NCBI RefSeq assembly: GCF_002160255.1
Contig: NZ_NFKF01000003.1
Coordinates: forward strand, 186,001-250,000
Direction of reading: 5' to 3'
Origin: Olsenella sp. An188
GTDB lineage: Bacteria > Actinomycetota > Coriobacteriia > Coriobacteriales > Atopobiaceae
DNA: 64,000 nt
Shown here: piece after piece, positions 7,898-15,029 of the stretch
Layout: every line of letters begins with the position of its first letter
Numbering within the stretch: position 1 is the stretch's first letter
The notes under the pieces: model-generated
What the model was told of the DNA's origin: nothing
The model's input: only the letters and a program-made list of their open reading frames with translations
The model's database searches: none
Position numbers and translations under genes: made by a program

Positions 7898-8644
7898 GTG
7901 GCGGCGCGCGGCCTCGAGGAGGTCGACGCCGCGGAGCCGCGTATGCGCGAGGTGGGCTACGAGTGCCTCGGCGAGTTCGGCATCCCGGGGCGGCGCTACT
8001 TTCGCAAGGGCGGCGACGAGCGCACGCACCAGGTCCACGTCTTTGACGCGGGCGACCGGGAGAACGTCATCCGTCACCTTGCGCTCTGCGACTACCTGCG
8101 CTCCCACGAGGGCACGCGTGACGAGTACGCCGCCCTCAAGCGCTCCCTCGCGCGCCGCTTTCCGTACGACATCGAGGGCTACTGCGACGGCAAGGACCGC
8201 TTCGTGCGCGCGCTGGAGGCGCGGGCGCTCGCGTGCTACGACGACTCCTGGGACCGTCTCTACCTCGCCGCCCGGAGCGTGCAGCGCCCCCGCGAGGTCT
8301 CCCCGCTCGTGGAGGCGGGCTCCGTCGCGGCGGCGTTGCTCACGGAGGCCGGCAACGTCTACGTGGGCGTCTGCATCGACACGGCGTGCTCGCTCGGGAT
8401 GTGCGCGGAGCGCTCGGCGATCGCAGCCATGGTCACGGCGGGGGAGTCGCGGATTCGAAGGATCGTCGCCGTCATGCCGGACGGGCGTGCCGGGATGCCG
8501 TGCGGGGCGTGCCGCGAGCTCATGATGCAGCTCGACCCCGCGGCGCGGGAGGTCGAGGTGCTTCTCGACTACGAGTCCCGACGCACGGCTCGGCTCGGCG
8601 AGCTGGTGCCGGGATGGTGGGCGGACGCGCGCATGGCGCCCTGA
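7898..8644 (+). CDS. truncated GrpB (UPF0157) domain fused to cytidine-deaminase-like domain
   Basis: Residues about 15-110 correspond to the C-terminal half of GrpB/UPF0157 proteins (GIPGRRYFRKGGDERTHQVHVF, CDYLRSHEGTRDEYAALKR, YCDGKDRFVRALEARA). The usual N-terminal half with the VEHIGSTAVPGL motif is absent, and only about 50 bp separate this start from DUF2200. Residues about 130-248 are a tetrameric-type cytidine deaminase: CAERSAIAAMV supplies the zinc Cys and catalytic Glu, PCGACREL the two other Cys ligands. No good ribosome site was found; GTG 7898 and ATG 7943 are both possible starts. Either a real fusion or a GrpB remnant joined to an intact deaminase. Confidence 0.65.
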   Translation: MAARGLEEVDAAEPRMREVGYECLGEFGIPGRRYFRKGGDERTHQVHVFDAGDRENVIRHLALCDYLRSHEGTRDEYAALKRSLARRFPYDIEGYCDGKDRFVRALEARALACYDDSWDRLYLAARSVQRPREVSPLVEAGSVAAALLTEAGNVYVGVCIDTACSLGMCAERSAIAAMVTAGESRIRRIVAVMPDGRAGMPCGACRELMMQLDPAAREVEVLLDYESRRTARLGELVPGWWADARMAP

Positions 8645-8700
8645 CCAGACCGCCTCGAGGTTGCCGGCGAGCGGATCGCGGCCGCCTTGAGGAGTGGGGA

Positions 8701-8834
8701 AATCGGGTTGTCTGTGGTTTTGCCGGGGTTCGTTAAGTATCACCTTGCAAGTAGCATTTTCTGACCTGCGGGTTTGCGGGAACCCAAGGGGTCGGTACTC
8801 GAGGGGCTCCCGAAAAACCACAGACAACCCGATT
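8701..8834. repeat. 134-bp element bounded by perfect 21-bp inverted repeats
   Basis: AATCGGGTTGTCTGTGGTTT... at 8701-8721 is the exact reverse complement of 8814-8834. The 92-bp interior has a lower G+C stretch (about 8730-8765) and no frame of note. It fills the 234-bp gap between the convergent ends of the deaminase gene and the kinase gene. This could be a strong bidirectional terminator or a non-autonomous inverted-repeat element. No second copy lies in the window. Confidence 0.85.
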
Positions 8835-8878
8835 CTTGTCCTGCATGGGGCCCTCAGGTCCGGTGTCGCGCTCTCTTG

Positions 8879-9397
8879 CTAGGCGACGAGCTCCGCCACC
8901 TCGCGGGGCGAGCGCCCGGTGGTGTCCACGAGCTCGGATCCGAGCTCCCGGTAGAGCGGCAGGTAGGCGAGGGCGCGCTCCACCGTGTCTGCCTCGCGCA
9001 GCCCGGCGCCCACGTCCCGCTCGATGCGCCCGCGCAGCTCCTCCTCGCTCGCCACGAGCGAGACCCAACGCACCCCCGCGTCGCACTCGGCTATCGGCAG
9101 CCGCGCGAGAATCTCCTTGACGATCGCGCGCTCGTGCATCACCCAGCACAGGATCACGTTCTCGTAGGCGTCGCAGCGCAGGAAGTTGCCGAGCGCGTGA
9201 CAGATGTTGTCGAGCACCACCGCCTTGGTCTCGGGCGTCACCTGAAAGGGGTCTGCCTGCCAGCACCAGTCCCCGTCGAGAAGGACCGAGCGCGGCAGCA
9301 TGCGGTTGAGCTCGCGGCAGGCCGTCGACTTGCCGACGCCCATCGGCCCGCCGACGAGGTAGAGGGTCTTGCGCGTGGCGGCGGGCGCGTTGTCCAT
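8879..9397 (-). CDS. P-loop nucleotide kinase-like ATPase
   Basis: 172 residues with the Walker A motif GGPMGVGKST near residues 16-25 and an AAA_33/adenylate-kinase-like layout (LLDGDWCWQADPF, then a C-terminal LVDTTGRSPREVAELV). The start at 9397 is preceded by GAGGGAG. The family phosphorylates small molecules or nucleotides; the substrate is not identifiable. It is convergent with the GrpB/deaminase gene. Confidence 0.75.
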   Translation of the reverse strand: MDNAPAATRKTLYLVGGPMGVGKSTACRELNRMLPRSVLLDGDWCWQADPFQVTPETKAVVLDNICHALGNFLRCDAYENVILCWVMHERAIVKEILARLPIAECDAGVRWVSLVASEEELRGRIERDVGAGLREADTVERALAYLPLYRELGSELVDTTGRSPREVAELVA

Positions 9398-9504
9398 GGG
9401 GCTCCCTCGGGGTGCGTGGGGTTGCATGCGGATAGCGTCAGGATAGCTCAGGGGCCGCGACTCGTGGGGGTGGTCGGGGAGTCTCTGCCGTCGTCCCCTC
9501 TCCA

Positions 9505-9628
9505 CACAATTTCGAAATTGTGCGGGGAGAAGGTGATCTGGCGAGAAGAAATACCTGTTGGAGGTTCTTCTCGCTCTGAAAAACGCCGTCTTGAGGGGTG
9601 CTGGCTCGCACAATTTCGAAATTGTGCG
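9505..9628. repeat. palindrome-bounded element, copy 1
   Basis: Two palindromes CACAATTTCGAAATTGTG sit at 9505-9522 and 9609-9626, 104 bp apart. The second extends to CGCACAATTTCGAAATTGTGCG (9607-9628). Between them, read on the minus strand, is CGGCGTTTTTC followed by GCGAGAAGAACCTCCAACAG. The same core, in the opposite orientation, lies inside copy 2 at 11696-11826. The element ends about 90 bp before the MFS exporter start, whose promoter must lie within or just after it. Confidence 0.88.
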
Positions 9629-9717
9629 GCGTGGGGGCTCGCAGCGTGGGGGCTCGCGGCGCGGGGCCGCCGCGCGGCTGTGGTAGCATCGTTCACCCGG
9701 CCGACGAGAGAGGACGC

Positions 9718-10965
9718 ATGACGGACAGGGCCAGCTCGTGGGGCGCAAAGCTCGCCTTCGTGTGGGGTGGCGAGCTCGTCTCCGTGCTCACGAGCTCCAT
9801 CCTGCAGATGGGGTTCATCTGGCACATCACCATGACCACGAACTCGGCGAGCATGCTCTCGCTCGCATCGCTCGTGGGCTTCCTGCCGCTCGCGCTTCTC
9901 GGCCCGTTTGCGGGGACCATCGTGGACCGGCTCTCGGTGCGCCGCGTGCTCATCGGGGCTGACCTCTTCATCGCGGCGGTCAGCGCCGTCGTGGCGCTCG
10001 TCTCGCTGACGGGGGAGCTGCCCGTGGCCGCCGTGATCGTGGCGCTGTTCTTCCGCGCCATCGGCAGCGCCTTCCACACGCCCGCCTTCCAGACGCTCAC
10101 GCCGCTCGTCGCGCCTCCCGAGCACCTCACGCGCCTGGCGGGCGTGTCGCAGGCGGTGCAGTCGGGCGGCTACATCCTGGGCACCGCGGTGGCCGCGGTG
10201 ATCTATCCGCTCTGGGGGCTCACGGCCATGATCGCGCTCGACGTGGCCGGCGCCCTTCTCGCCACGGTGGCGGTGCTCGCGGCCCGGCTCGAGCTTCCCG
10301 TCCCGGACGGCCCGACCGACCGGCGGGGCTCCGGCATCGCCGCCCAGGTGCGGGCGCTTCTCGCCGAGACCGCGGAGGGCTATCGTGTCCTGCGGGCCCG
10401 CCCGGGCCTGTTTGCGCTGCTGTGGTGCGGCTTTGCCTTCACGCTGGTCTTCTCGCCCATCTCGGCGCTCTTTCCGCTGATGAGCCTCGACCACTTTGGG
10501 GGCACCACCGGCGACGCCGCCCTTGCGGAGATCGTCTTCTCCGTGGGGATGATCGCGGGCTCGGCGCTGCTTGCCTCGACGGGCGGGCTGCGCAGCCGCG
10601 CGCTCACGGTGGTCGCTGCGACGGCGCTCTACGGTGCGGCGACGCTCGTTGCGGGGCTGCTGCCGCCCGGCGGCTTTCCGGCGTTTCTCGCCATGAGCTT
10701 TCTCATGGGCCTGAGCTCGCCGTTCTACTCCGGCCCGCAGACGGCGCTTATGCAGGAGAAGATCCCACCCGAGTATCTGGGGCGCGTCTTTGGACTGTAC
10801 GGGTCCATCATGTCGTGGGCGCTGCCGATGGGTCTTGCCGTGTCGACCCTCTTTGCTGACTCGGTGGGCGCGCCGCTGTGGTTTGCGGGCGCGGGCGGCG
10901 CGATGGCCGTGCTCGCGGTGGTGACCTGGGCTATCCCGAGCATCCGCTCCATCGAGCGGGAGTAG
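9718..10965 (+). CDS. MFS exporter, DHA3/macrolide-efflux type
   Basis: 415 residues, 12 predicted membrane segments. The N-terminus (WGAKLAFVWGGELVSVLTSSILQMGFIWHITMTT), the motif-A-like loop FAGTIVDRLSVRRVLIGAD and the helix-5 region match the MefA/MFS_3 drug-efflux group. The start at 9718 follows GAGAGGACGC. Members export macrolides or other hydrophobic drugs; the actual substrate is unknown. The gene is bracketed by the CACAATT palindromes (9505-9628 upstream, 10993-11014 downstream). Confidence 0.85.
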   Translation: MTDRASSWGAKLAFVWGGELVSVLTSSILQMGFIWHITMTTNSASMLSLASLVGFLPLALLGPFAGTIVDRLSVRRVLIGADLFIAAVSAVVALVSLTGELPVAAVIVALFFRAIGSAFHTPAFQTLTPLVAPPEHLTRLAGVSQAVQSGGYILGTAVAAVIYPLWGLTAMIALDVAGALLATVAVLAARLELPVPDGPTDRRGSGIAAQVRALLAETAEGYRVLRARPGLFALLWCGFAFTLVFSPISALFPLMSLDHFGGTTGDAALAEIVFSVGMIAGSALLASTGGLRSRALTVVAATALYGAATLVAGLLPPGGFPAFLAMSFLMGLSSPFYSGPQTALMQEKIPPEYLGRVFGLYGSIMSWALPMGLAVSTLFADSVGAPLWFAGAGGAMAVLAVVTWAIPSIRSIERE

Positions 10966-10992
10966 CGTCGCCGCGCTCGGTTGGCGGGTCGC

Positions 10993-11014
10993 CGCACAGT
11001 TCCCAAATTGTGCG
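10993..11014. repeat. solo palindrome related to the CACAATT elements
   Basis: CGCACAGTTCCCAAATTGTGCG, an imperfect 22-bp palindrome with the same outer arms (CGCACA/TGTGCG) as the boundaries at 9607 and 11696. It lies 27 bp after the MFS stop in the convergent gap, so may serve as a terminator or be a solo remnant of the element. A 12-mer GTTCTTCTCGCC follows at 11067-11078. Confidence 0.7.
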
Positions 11015-11086
11015 GCGCGCGGGGGGTTCGGGCGAAGGCACGGGCGAGTGCCGCCTCCGGGCCGCCGTTCTTCTCGCCCCGTTGCC

Positions 11087-11536
11087 CTACGCGTCGCGCC
11101 AGCGCTCGAGGGTGGGCAGCACCGCGCCCAGAAGCGACGCGCTCTCGTCCACGGTCCAGCCCATCGCCTCGGCCATGCGCGGCGCGCAGTCCTCGATCAT
11201 CTCGTCCATCGTGGTCTCGTAGGTGTAGGCGCCGCCCTCGTAGCACCAGCGGCAGAAGTCGGGGTTCTCGGCGCCGTTGGCGTCGTGCCCGAGCTGGTCG
11301 GGCCCGGTGAACATCATGCCGCAGCTCTGGCAGTAGTGCTCGGGCATCTCCAGCAGCTCGGTCACGGGGACGCCCAGCTCGCGCGCGATGAGCTTGGTCA
11401 TGTCGATCCCGGGCGTGGTCTCGCCGCGCTCCCAGCGACTCACCGCCTGCCGGGTGATGTAGAGCCTGCGCGCCAGCTCCTCCTGCGTGAGCCCGCGCTC
11501 GCGGCGCAGGCGGGGCAGCACGTCCTTGATGGCCAT
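11087..11536 (-). CDS. XRE regulator with C-terminal zinc-ribbon domain
   Basis: 149 residues. Residues 1-65 are a Cro/CI helix-turn-helix (LRRERGLTQEELARRLYITRQAVSRWERGETTP). Residues about 78-120 are a putative zinc ribbon of the PF12674 kind: CQSCGMMFTGPDQLG and FCRWCYEGGAYTYE supply four Cys. Start ATG 11536 follows GAAGGGAGG. XRE plus zinc-ribbon proteins are common regulators in gut Firmicutes and Actinobacteria. It is convergent with the MFS exporter; its target is unknown. Confidence 0.85.
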   Translation of the reverse strand: MAIKDVLPRLRRERGLTQEELARRLYITRQAVSRWERGETTPGIDMTKLIARELGVPVTELLEMPEHYCQSCGMMFTGPDQLGHDANGAENPDFCRWCYEGGAYTYETTMDEMIEDCAPRMAEAMGWTVDESASLLGAVLPTLERWRDA

Positions 11537-11695
11537 GTCGGCCTCCCTTCGGCTTGGTTGCCGGCAACTAGTATCGCCGCACGGGGGTCTCGGTCCAAGC
11601 AACGCTTCGTTGCGCGCGGGCGAGGCGGCGGGGCGGCCCCTTGGCCTCCTGCCGGTGCTTCTCGGTCGAAGGGTTCCGGACGTCGCGGCGACTGG

Positions 11696-11826
11696 CGCAC
11701 AATTCCGGAATTGTGCGAAACCCGGCTTGCCCGGGCGGCGTTTTCTTAAGCGAGAAGAACCTCCAACAGGGCTTTTGTCCCGTGACGCTCGACCGCCGGC
11801 GCACAATTCCGGAATTGTGCGCCGGC
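11696..11826. repeat. palindrome-bounded element, copy 2
   Basis: CGCACAATTCCGGAATTGTGCG at 11696-11717 and a 32-bp perfect palindrome at 11795-11826 (GCCGGCGCACAATTCC and its complement). The interior carries CGGCGTTTTCTTAA followed by GCGAGAAGAACCTCCAACAG, which matches copy 1 in inverted orientation. It lies in the gap between two minus-strand genes. A transcript reading through would form two strong hairpins about 100 nt apart. Confidence 0.88.
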
Positions 11827-11838
11827 GGGTGGGGCGCG

Positions 11839-12399
11839 CTACTCGACCTCGGCCTCCGCACGGAAGCGCGCCCGGTACGAGAGCTTGATGGCGAGCAGCG
11901 CCAGCGAGAGAAACACCAGCGTCGCGGCCACGGCCGCCATCGCCTCGAAGCTCACGAGCGCCCCAGCGAAGATCGCCACCACGGAGAGGGCGGGGATGCC
12001 CCGCACGAACGTCCGCGCCACCTCGCGCTCCATGTGGGCCGTGAGCTCGTCGTTCTCGCGCGCGTAGTAGCGGCGCAGCTCCTGCTCGTCTGCGAGCGCG
12101 CGCCTGAGCGCCGCGACCTGGCGGACGCTGACGACGCCCGCGACGCAGAAGAGGCCCATGAGAGCGCCGCTCAGGAAGCTGGACGAGAGCGTGCTGCCGC
12201 GCAGGGCAGGCAGGCTCTCGGTCACCGCAAGGACGCTCAGGGCGACGATCGAGGCGCAGATGACGGCCACTGAGGCGCTCTCGCGGCCCAGGCGGCGCCG
12301 TGCGTCCGCGCGCATGGCGCCGAGGGAGCGTCCGGGCGCGGGGTCCTTCTCGCCGGGGAAGAGGTCGAGGCCGCGGCGCAGGGTGTCAAGCTTGCTCAT
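11839..12399 (-). CDS. membrane protein paired with XRE regulator
   Basis: 186 residues from ATG 12399; a GTG at 12408 overlapping the upstream stop as GTGA is the alternative. Four hydrophobic segments fall in two pairs (VAVICASIVALSVLAV, FLSGALMGLFCVAGVVSV; GIPALSVVAIFAGALV, AAVAATLVFLSLALLAI) separated by a charged helical loop. This matches the DUF3169-like membrane proteins encoded just after a short Cro-type regulator. Function unknown. It is co-transcribed with the XRE gene. FPGEKDPAPG near the N-terminus is encoded by a 12-mer copy (12343-12354). Confidence 0.72.
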   Translation of the reverse strand: MSKLDTLRRGLDLFPGEKDPAPGRSLGAMRADARRRLGRESASVAVICASIVALSVLAVTESLPALRGSTLSSSFLSGALMGLFCVAGVVSVRQVAALRRALADEQELRRYYARENDELTAHMEREVARTFVRGIPALSVVAIFAGALVSFEAMAAVAATLVFLSLALLAIKLSYRARFRAEAEVE

Positions 12400-12404
12400 G
12401 TGAA

Positions 12405-12614
12405 TCACAGCTCCTCGTCTATCTCGGAAAAGTCAAAGACCTCCTCGATGGTGAGCCCGAAGTAGCGGGCTATCTTGTGGGCGAGCGGCAGCGATGCCGT
12501 GTATCTTCCCACCTCGATGGAGGTGATGGTCTGGCGCGTGGTGCCCACGGCGTCGGCGAGCTCGGCCTGGGAGAGCCTCCGCTCCCGACGCAGCTCTTTG
12601 ATCCTCGTTCGCAC
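12405..12614 (-). CDS. short Cro/XRE-type regulator (YozG-like)
   Basis: 69 residues, essentially one helix-turn-helix domain (IKELRRERRLSQAELADAVG, TTRQTITSIEVGRYTASL) and the tail FGLTIEEVFDFSEIDEEL. GTG 12614 is chosen as start because AAGGAGG lies nine bases upstream. This single-domain type is typically encoded with a membrane protein, as here, and represses its own operon. Three 23-bp-phased repeats directly upstream (12656-12709) are the likely binding sites. Confidence 0.88.
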   Translation of the reverse strand: MRTRIKELRRERRLSQAELADAVGTTRQTITSIEVGRYTASLPLAHKIARYFGLTIEEVFDFSEIDEEL

Positions 12615-12655
12615 CGCATCGCCTCCTTGGTCGTCGGCCACAAAATGACAAGCGC

Positions 12656-12709
12656 GCTTTGCAAGATAAGCATAGTACGCTTTGCAAAAAGTGACAAGTA
12701 AGCTTTGCA
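12656..12709. promoter_or_regulatory. three phased operator repeats upstream of XRE gene
   Basis: GCTTTGCA (TGCAAAGC in the gene direction) occurs at 12656, 12679 and 12702, spaced exactly 23 bp. Two copies are preceded by TGACAAG. The block is noticeably A/T-richer than its surroundings. Even two-turn phasing puts all sites on one DNA face, as expected for cooperative binding by the adjacent regulator. It may also affect the divergent YcxB-like gene at 12810. Confidence 0.78.
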
Positions 12710-12809
12710 TAAGCCGGAGAGAAGGGCGCTGCCGGCGAGAAGCACCTGGGCGAGAGGGCGGCTCACGGCCCGCGGGCTATACTAGGGTCATCCGAGCCGG
12801 GAGGTGCCT

Positions 12810-13337
12810 ATGGTCTCCTATCAGATGGACCTGAACGACGAGCGGCGAGCCGTGGCGATTGACGTTGCGCTGGAGAGCCCCGGCAACGTGCGCCGGCGTC
12901 GCATCGGCGGGCCCGCCCTCGTCGTCCTGGGGGCGCTGCTCGTCGCGATCGGGGCGCTGCTGCTCGGCTCGGGGTCGGACGTCCTCGGCATCGCCTACCT
13001 CGTCCTCGGGGCCGCGGCGATCGTGCTCGGCGCGCGGGCGCGGGCGTTCCAGCGCTTCGTGCTCAGGCGCGCGGAGACGCTCGTCGACGACGCCTTCCGC
13101 TCGGGGGAGGTCCGCTACTCCTTCGACGAGGACGGCGTGACCGTCGACTCGCAGGTCGGTCACGGCGTGAGCTACTGGCCCTCCTTCAGGGGGTGGGGGA
13201 CCATGGGGGACTACCTCTACCTCAGGCGCGGGGACAACAAGCTGGTGCTCGTGGATTGCCGCGAGCTCGCCCCGGAGGAGCTCGAGGAGGTCAGGGCGCT
13301 CGTGGAGCGCCACGTCGAGAGCCGCCGGGACGCCTAG
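12810..13337 (+). CDS. YcxB-like membrane protein
   Basis: 175 residues. ATG 12810 is favoured over an in-frame GTG at 12804 because GGGAGG is seven bases away. Two hydrophobic helices (ALVVLGALLVAIGALLLGSG and GIAYLVLGAAAIVLGARA) are followed by a YcxB-type soluble domain (VRYSFDEDGVTVDSQVGHGV, WGTMGDYLYLRRGDNKLVLV, LAPEELEEVRALVERHV). A TATACT box lies at about 12777. Function of the family is unknown. It is divergent from the XRE operon and may share its control region. Confidence 0.75.
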   Translation: MVSYQMDLNDERRAVAIDVALESPGNVRRRRIGGPALVVLGALLVAIGALLLGSGSDVLGIAYLVLGAAAIVLGARARAFQRFVLRRAETLVDDAFRSGEVRYSFDEDGVTVDSQVGHGVSYWPSFRGWGTMGDYLYLRRGDNKLVLVDCRELAPEELEEVRALVERHVESRRDA

Positions 13338-13379
13338 GTCCGGGAGGCCCGTCGTTCTTCTCGCCAGCGCCCGCGGGCG

Positions 13380-14381
13380 CTACCTCAGCACGGACGCCGC
13401 GATGTAGGCGGCGTAGAGCACCACGAAGATCACGCCGTTCACGCGGCTCATCTCGTGGCGCCTGCCCACGTAGCAGAAGCCCACGAGCGCAAGCGAGAAC
13501 GCCGCCACGAGCGCGAGGTCAAGGTTGTACGCCGCGTCGTAGGGGATGGACGAGACGAGCGCCGGGCCGCCCATCACGAGCAGCAGGTTGGCGATGTTGG
13601 AGCCGGTGACGTTGCCCACGGCGATGTCGGAGTTGCCGCGCAGCGCGGCCACGACGCTCGTCACGAGCTCGGGCAGGCAGGTGCCGAGCGCCACCACGGT
13701 GATGCCGATGACGCGCTCGGAGATGCCGGCGGTGGTGGCGACGAGCGTGGCGTTGTCCACCACGAGGTCGGCGCCCACCTTGAGCATGACGGCGCCCACG
13801 ACGACGAGCCACAGCGCCCAGGCGACGCTCGGACGCCGTCCGCCCGCGGCCTGCTCCCCGGCGCCCTCCCGCGAGCCCGCGTCCTTCTCGTCCGCGCCCT
13901 CCTTCAGGCCCATCTGCGTGGTACGCACGAGAAACGCCGCGAAGGCCAGGAGCAGCACGACTCCCTCGAACCGCGTGACCTCGCCTCCGGTGTTGGCGAG
14001 CAGCGCGAGCAGCGCGCAGGCCGCCACGCTCACCGGGATCTCGAAGCGAATGGTGCCGCGCGAGAGCGCGACGGGGGCGATGACGGCGGAGAGGCCGAGG
14101 ATGAGCAGCAGGTTGGCGAGGCAGCTGCCCACAACGTTGCCGAAGGCCATGTCGGCGTGGCCCGCGGCGGCCGAGGTGATGCTCACGACGAGCTCGGGCA
14201 ACGAGGTGCCGATGGCGACGACGGTGAGCCCCGCCACGCGCTCGGGCATGCCGAAGCGCGCGGCGAGCCGGCACGCGCCGTCCACGAGGAGGTTGGCGCC
14301 GCCCACGAGCAGGCCAAAGCCGACGACGATGGCGAGAAGGCTCAGAAGCACGACGATCCTTTCGGGTCGGGGATACCACAT
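13380..14381 (-). CDS. calcium/sodium:proton antiporter, CaCA family
   Basis: 333 residues with two inverted homologous halves, each carrying an alpha-repeat: GTSLPELVVSITSAAAGHADMAFGNVVGSC and GTCLPELVTSVVAALRGNSD followed by GNVTGSNIAN. The acidic residues of the GTSLPE repeats coordinate the cation in the family. Ten membrane segments are expected. The central loop is charged (GADEKDAGSREG), with a variant 12-mer. The start at 14381 has only a weak AGGA site. It exchanges Ca2+ for Na+ or H+. Divergent from the guanidine exporter. Confidence 0.88.
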   Translation of the reverse strand: MWYPRPERIVVLLSLLAIVVGFGLLVGGANLLVDGACRLAARFGMPERVAGLTVVAIGTSLPELVVSITSAAAGHADMAFGNVVGSCLANLLLILGLSAVIAPVALSRGTIRFEIPVSVAACALLALLANTGGEVTRFEGVVLLLAFAAFLVRTTQMGLKEGADEKDAGSREGAGEQAAGGRRPSVAWALWLVVVGAVMLKVGADLVVDNATLVATTAGISERVIGITVVALGTCLPELVTSVVAALRGNSDIAVGNVTGSNIANLLLVMGGPALVSSIPYDAAYNLDLALVAAFSLALVGFCYVGRRHEMSRVNGVIFVVLYAAYIAASVLR

Positions 14382-14540
14382 CTAGTATTCCTGAGGGAAA
14401 ACCGCCCAAGATGCGGTCGCCCTCCGACTCCCAAGCGAATCCACAGATGCGCGTCTACGCGCGCTCACCCGGCGGGCACCGCCATGCTGGCACAACCTCC
14501 GCGCGCACGGCGTGCTACACTGCCCTGTGGCCTACCGGGC

Positions 14541-14581
14541 CCCTGACGAGGGCAGCCGTACCAGGAACGCAAAGACGGCGC
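14541..14581 (+). promoter_or_regulatory. guanidine-III riboswitch (ykkC-III)
   Basis: The segment CCCTGACGAGGGCAGCCGTA CC AGG ... GCAAAGACGGCGC matches the compact pseudoknotted guanidine-III class: ACGAGG after the first strand, CCTG pairing with CAGG (P1), GCCGT pairing with ACGGC (P2), and the conserved AAGACGGC end. It stops nine bases before the AAGGAGG of the exporter, so ligand binding can control ribosome access. Seen: the pairing and conserved bases. Known: this class controls guanidinium exporters in Actinobacteria. The adjacent gene fits. Confidence 0.85.
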
Positions 14582-14601
14582 ATCTACCGAAGGAGGCTTT
14601 C

Positions 14602-14925
14602 ATGGACTGGGTCGTGCTCGTGTGCTCCGGGATGCTTGAGGCGGTGTGGGCGCTGGCGCTCGACCGCGCGGAGGGCTTCACCAGGCTCCTGCCCTCGGTC
14701 GTCTTCGTGGCGGCGCTCGCGGCGAGCATGCTTGGCCTCAGCCACGCCGTGCGCACCATCCCCATCGGGACCGCGTACGCCGTCTGGGTTGGGATCGGGG
14801 CGGCGGTCACGGTGGGCTACGGCATCGCCACCGGGGCGGAGCCCTTCTCGTGGGCCAAGGTCCTGCTGCTCGCGGGGCTCGTCGGCTGCGTGGTGGGGCT
14901 CAAGCTCGTAGGCGAGTCCCACTAG
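14602..14925 (+). CDS. sugE: SMR-family guanidinium exporter (SugE/Gdx)
   Basis: 107 residues with four hydrophobic helices, the length and layout of small multidrug resistance proteins. GTAYAVWVGIGA in helix 2-3 and the early membrane Glu (LEAVWALALDR) are SugE/Gdx features. Start ATG 14602 follows AAGGAGG. Gdx proteins export guanidinium by proton exchange as dual-topology dimers. The guanidine-III riboswitch directly upstream supports this substrate over general drug efflux. The gene appears monocistronic; a 19-bp hairpin follows at 14963. Confidence 0.9.
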   Translation: MDWVVLVCSGMLEAVWALALDRAEGFTRLLPSVVFVAALAASMLGLSHAVRTIPIGTAYAVWVGIGAAVTVGYGIATGAEPFSWAKVLLLAGLVGCVVGLKLVGESH

Positions 14926-14962
14926 CTCGGTCAGAGGCCCGAAGACCCTTCTCGCGCTAAAC

Positions 14963-15010
14963 TGTGACAGGGGGACGGAGGTGTGACAAACCCTCCGTCC
15001 CCCTGTCACA
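14963..15010. repeat. perfect 19-bp hairpin (REP-like)
   Basis: TGTGACAGGGGGACGGAGG at 14963-14981 is the exact complement of 14992-15010; the 10-nt loop repeats TGTGACAAA. It lies between the exporter and the next gene with no T-run. The G-rich arm resembles REP-type intergenic palindromes. It may end exporter transcription or be an independent short repeat. Confidence 0.85.
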
Positions 15011-15029
15011 ACGGGGGCGGGAGGCGCAC

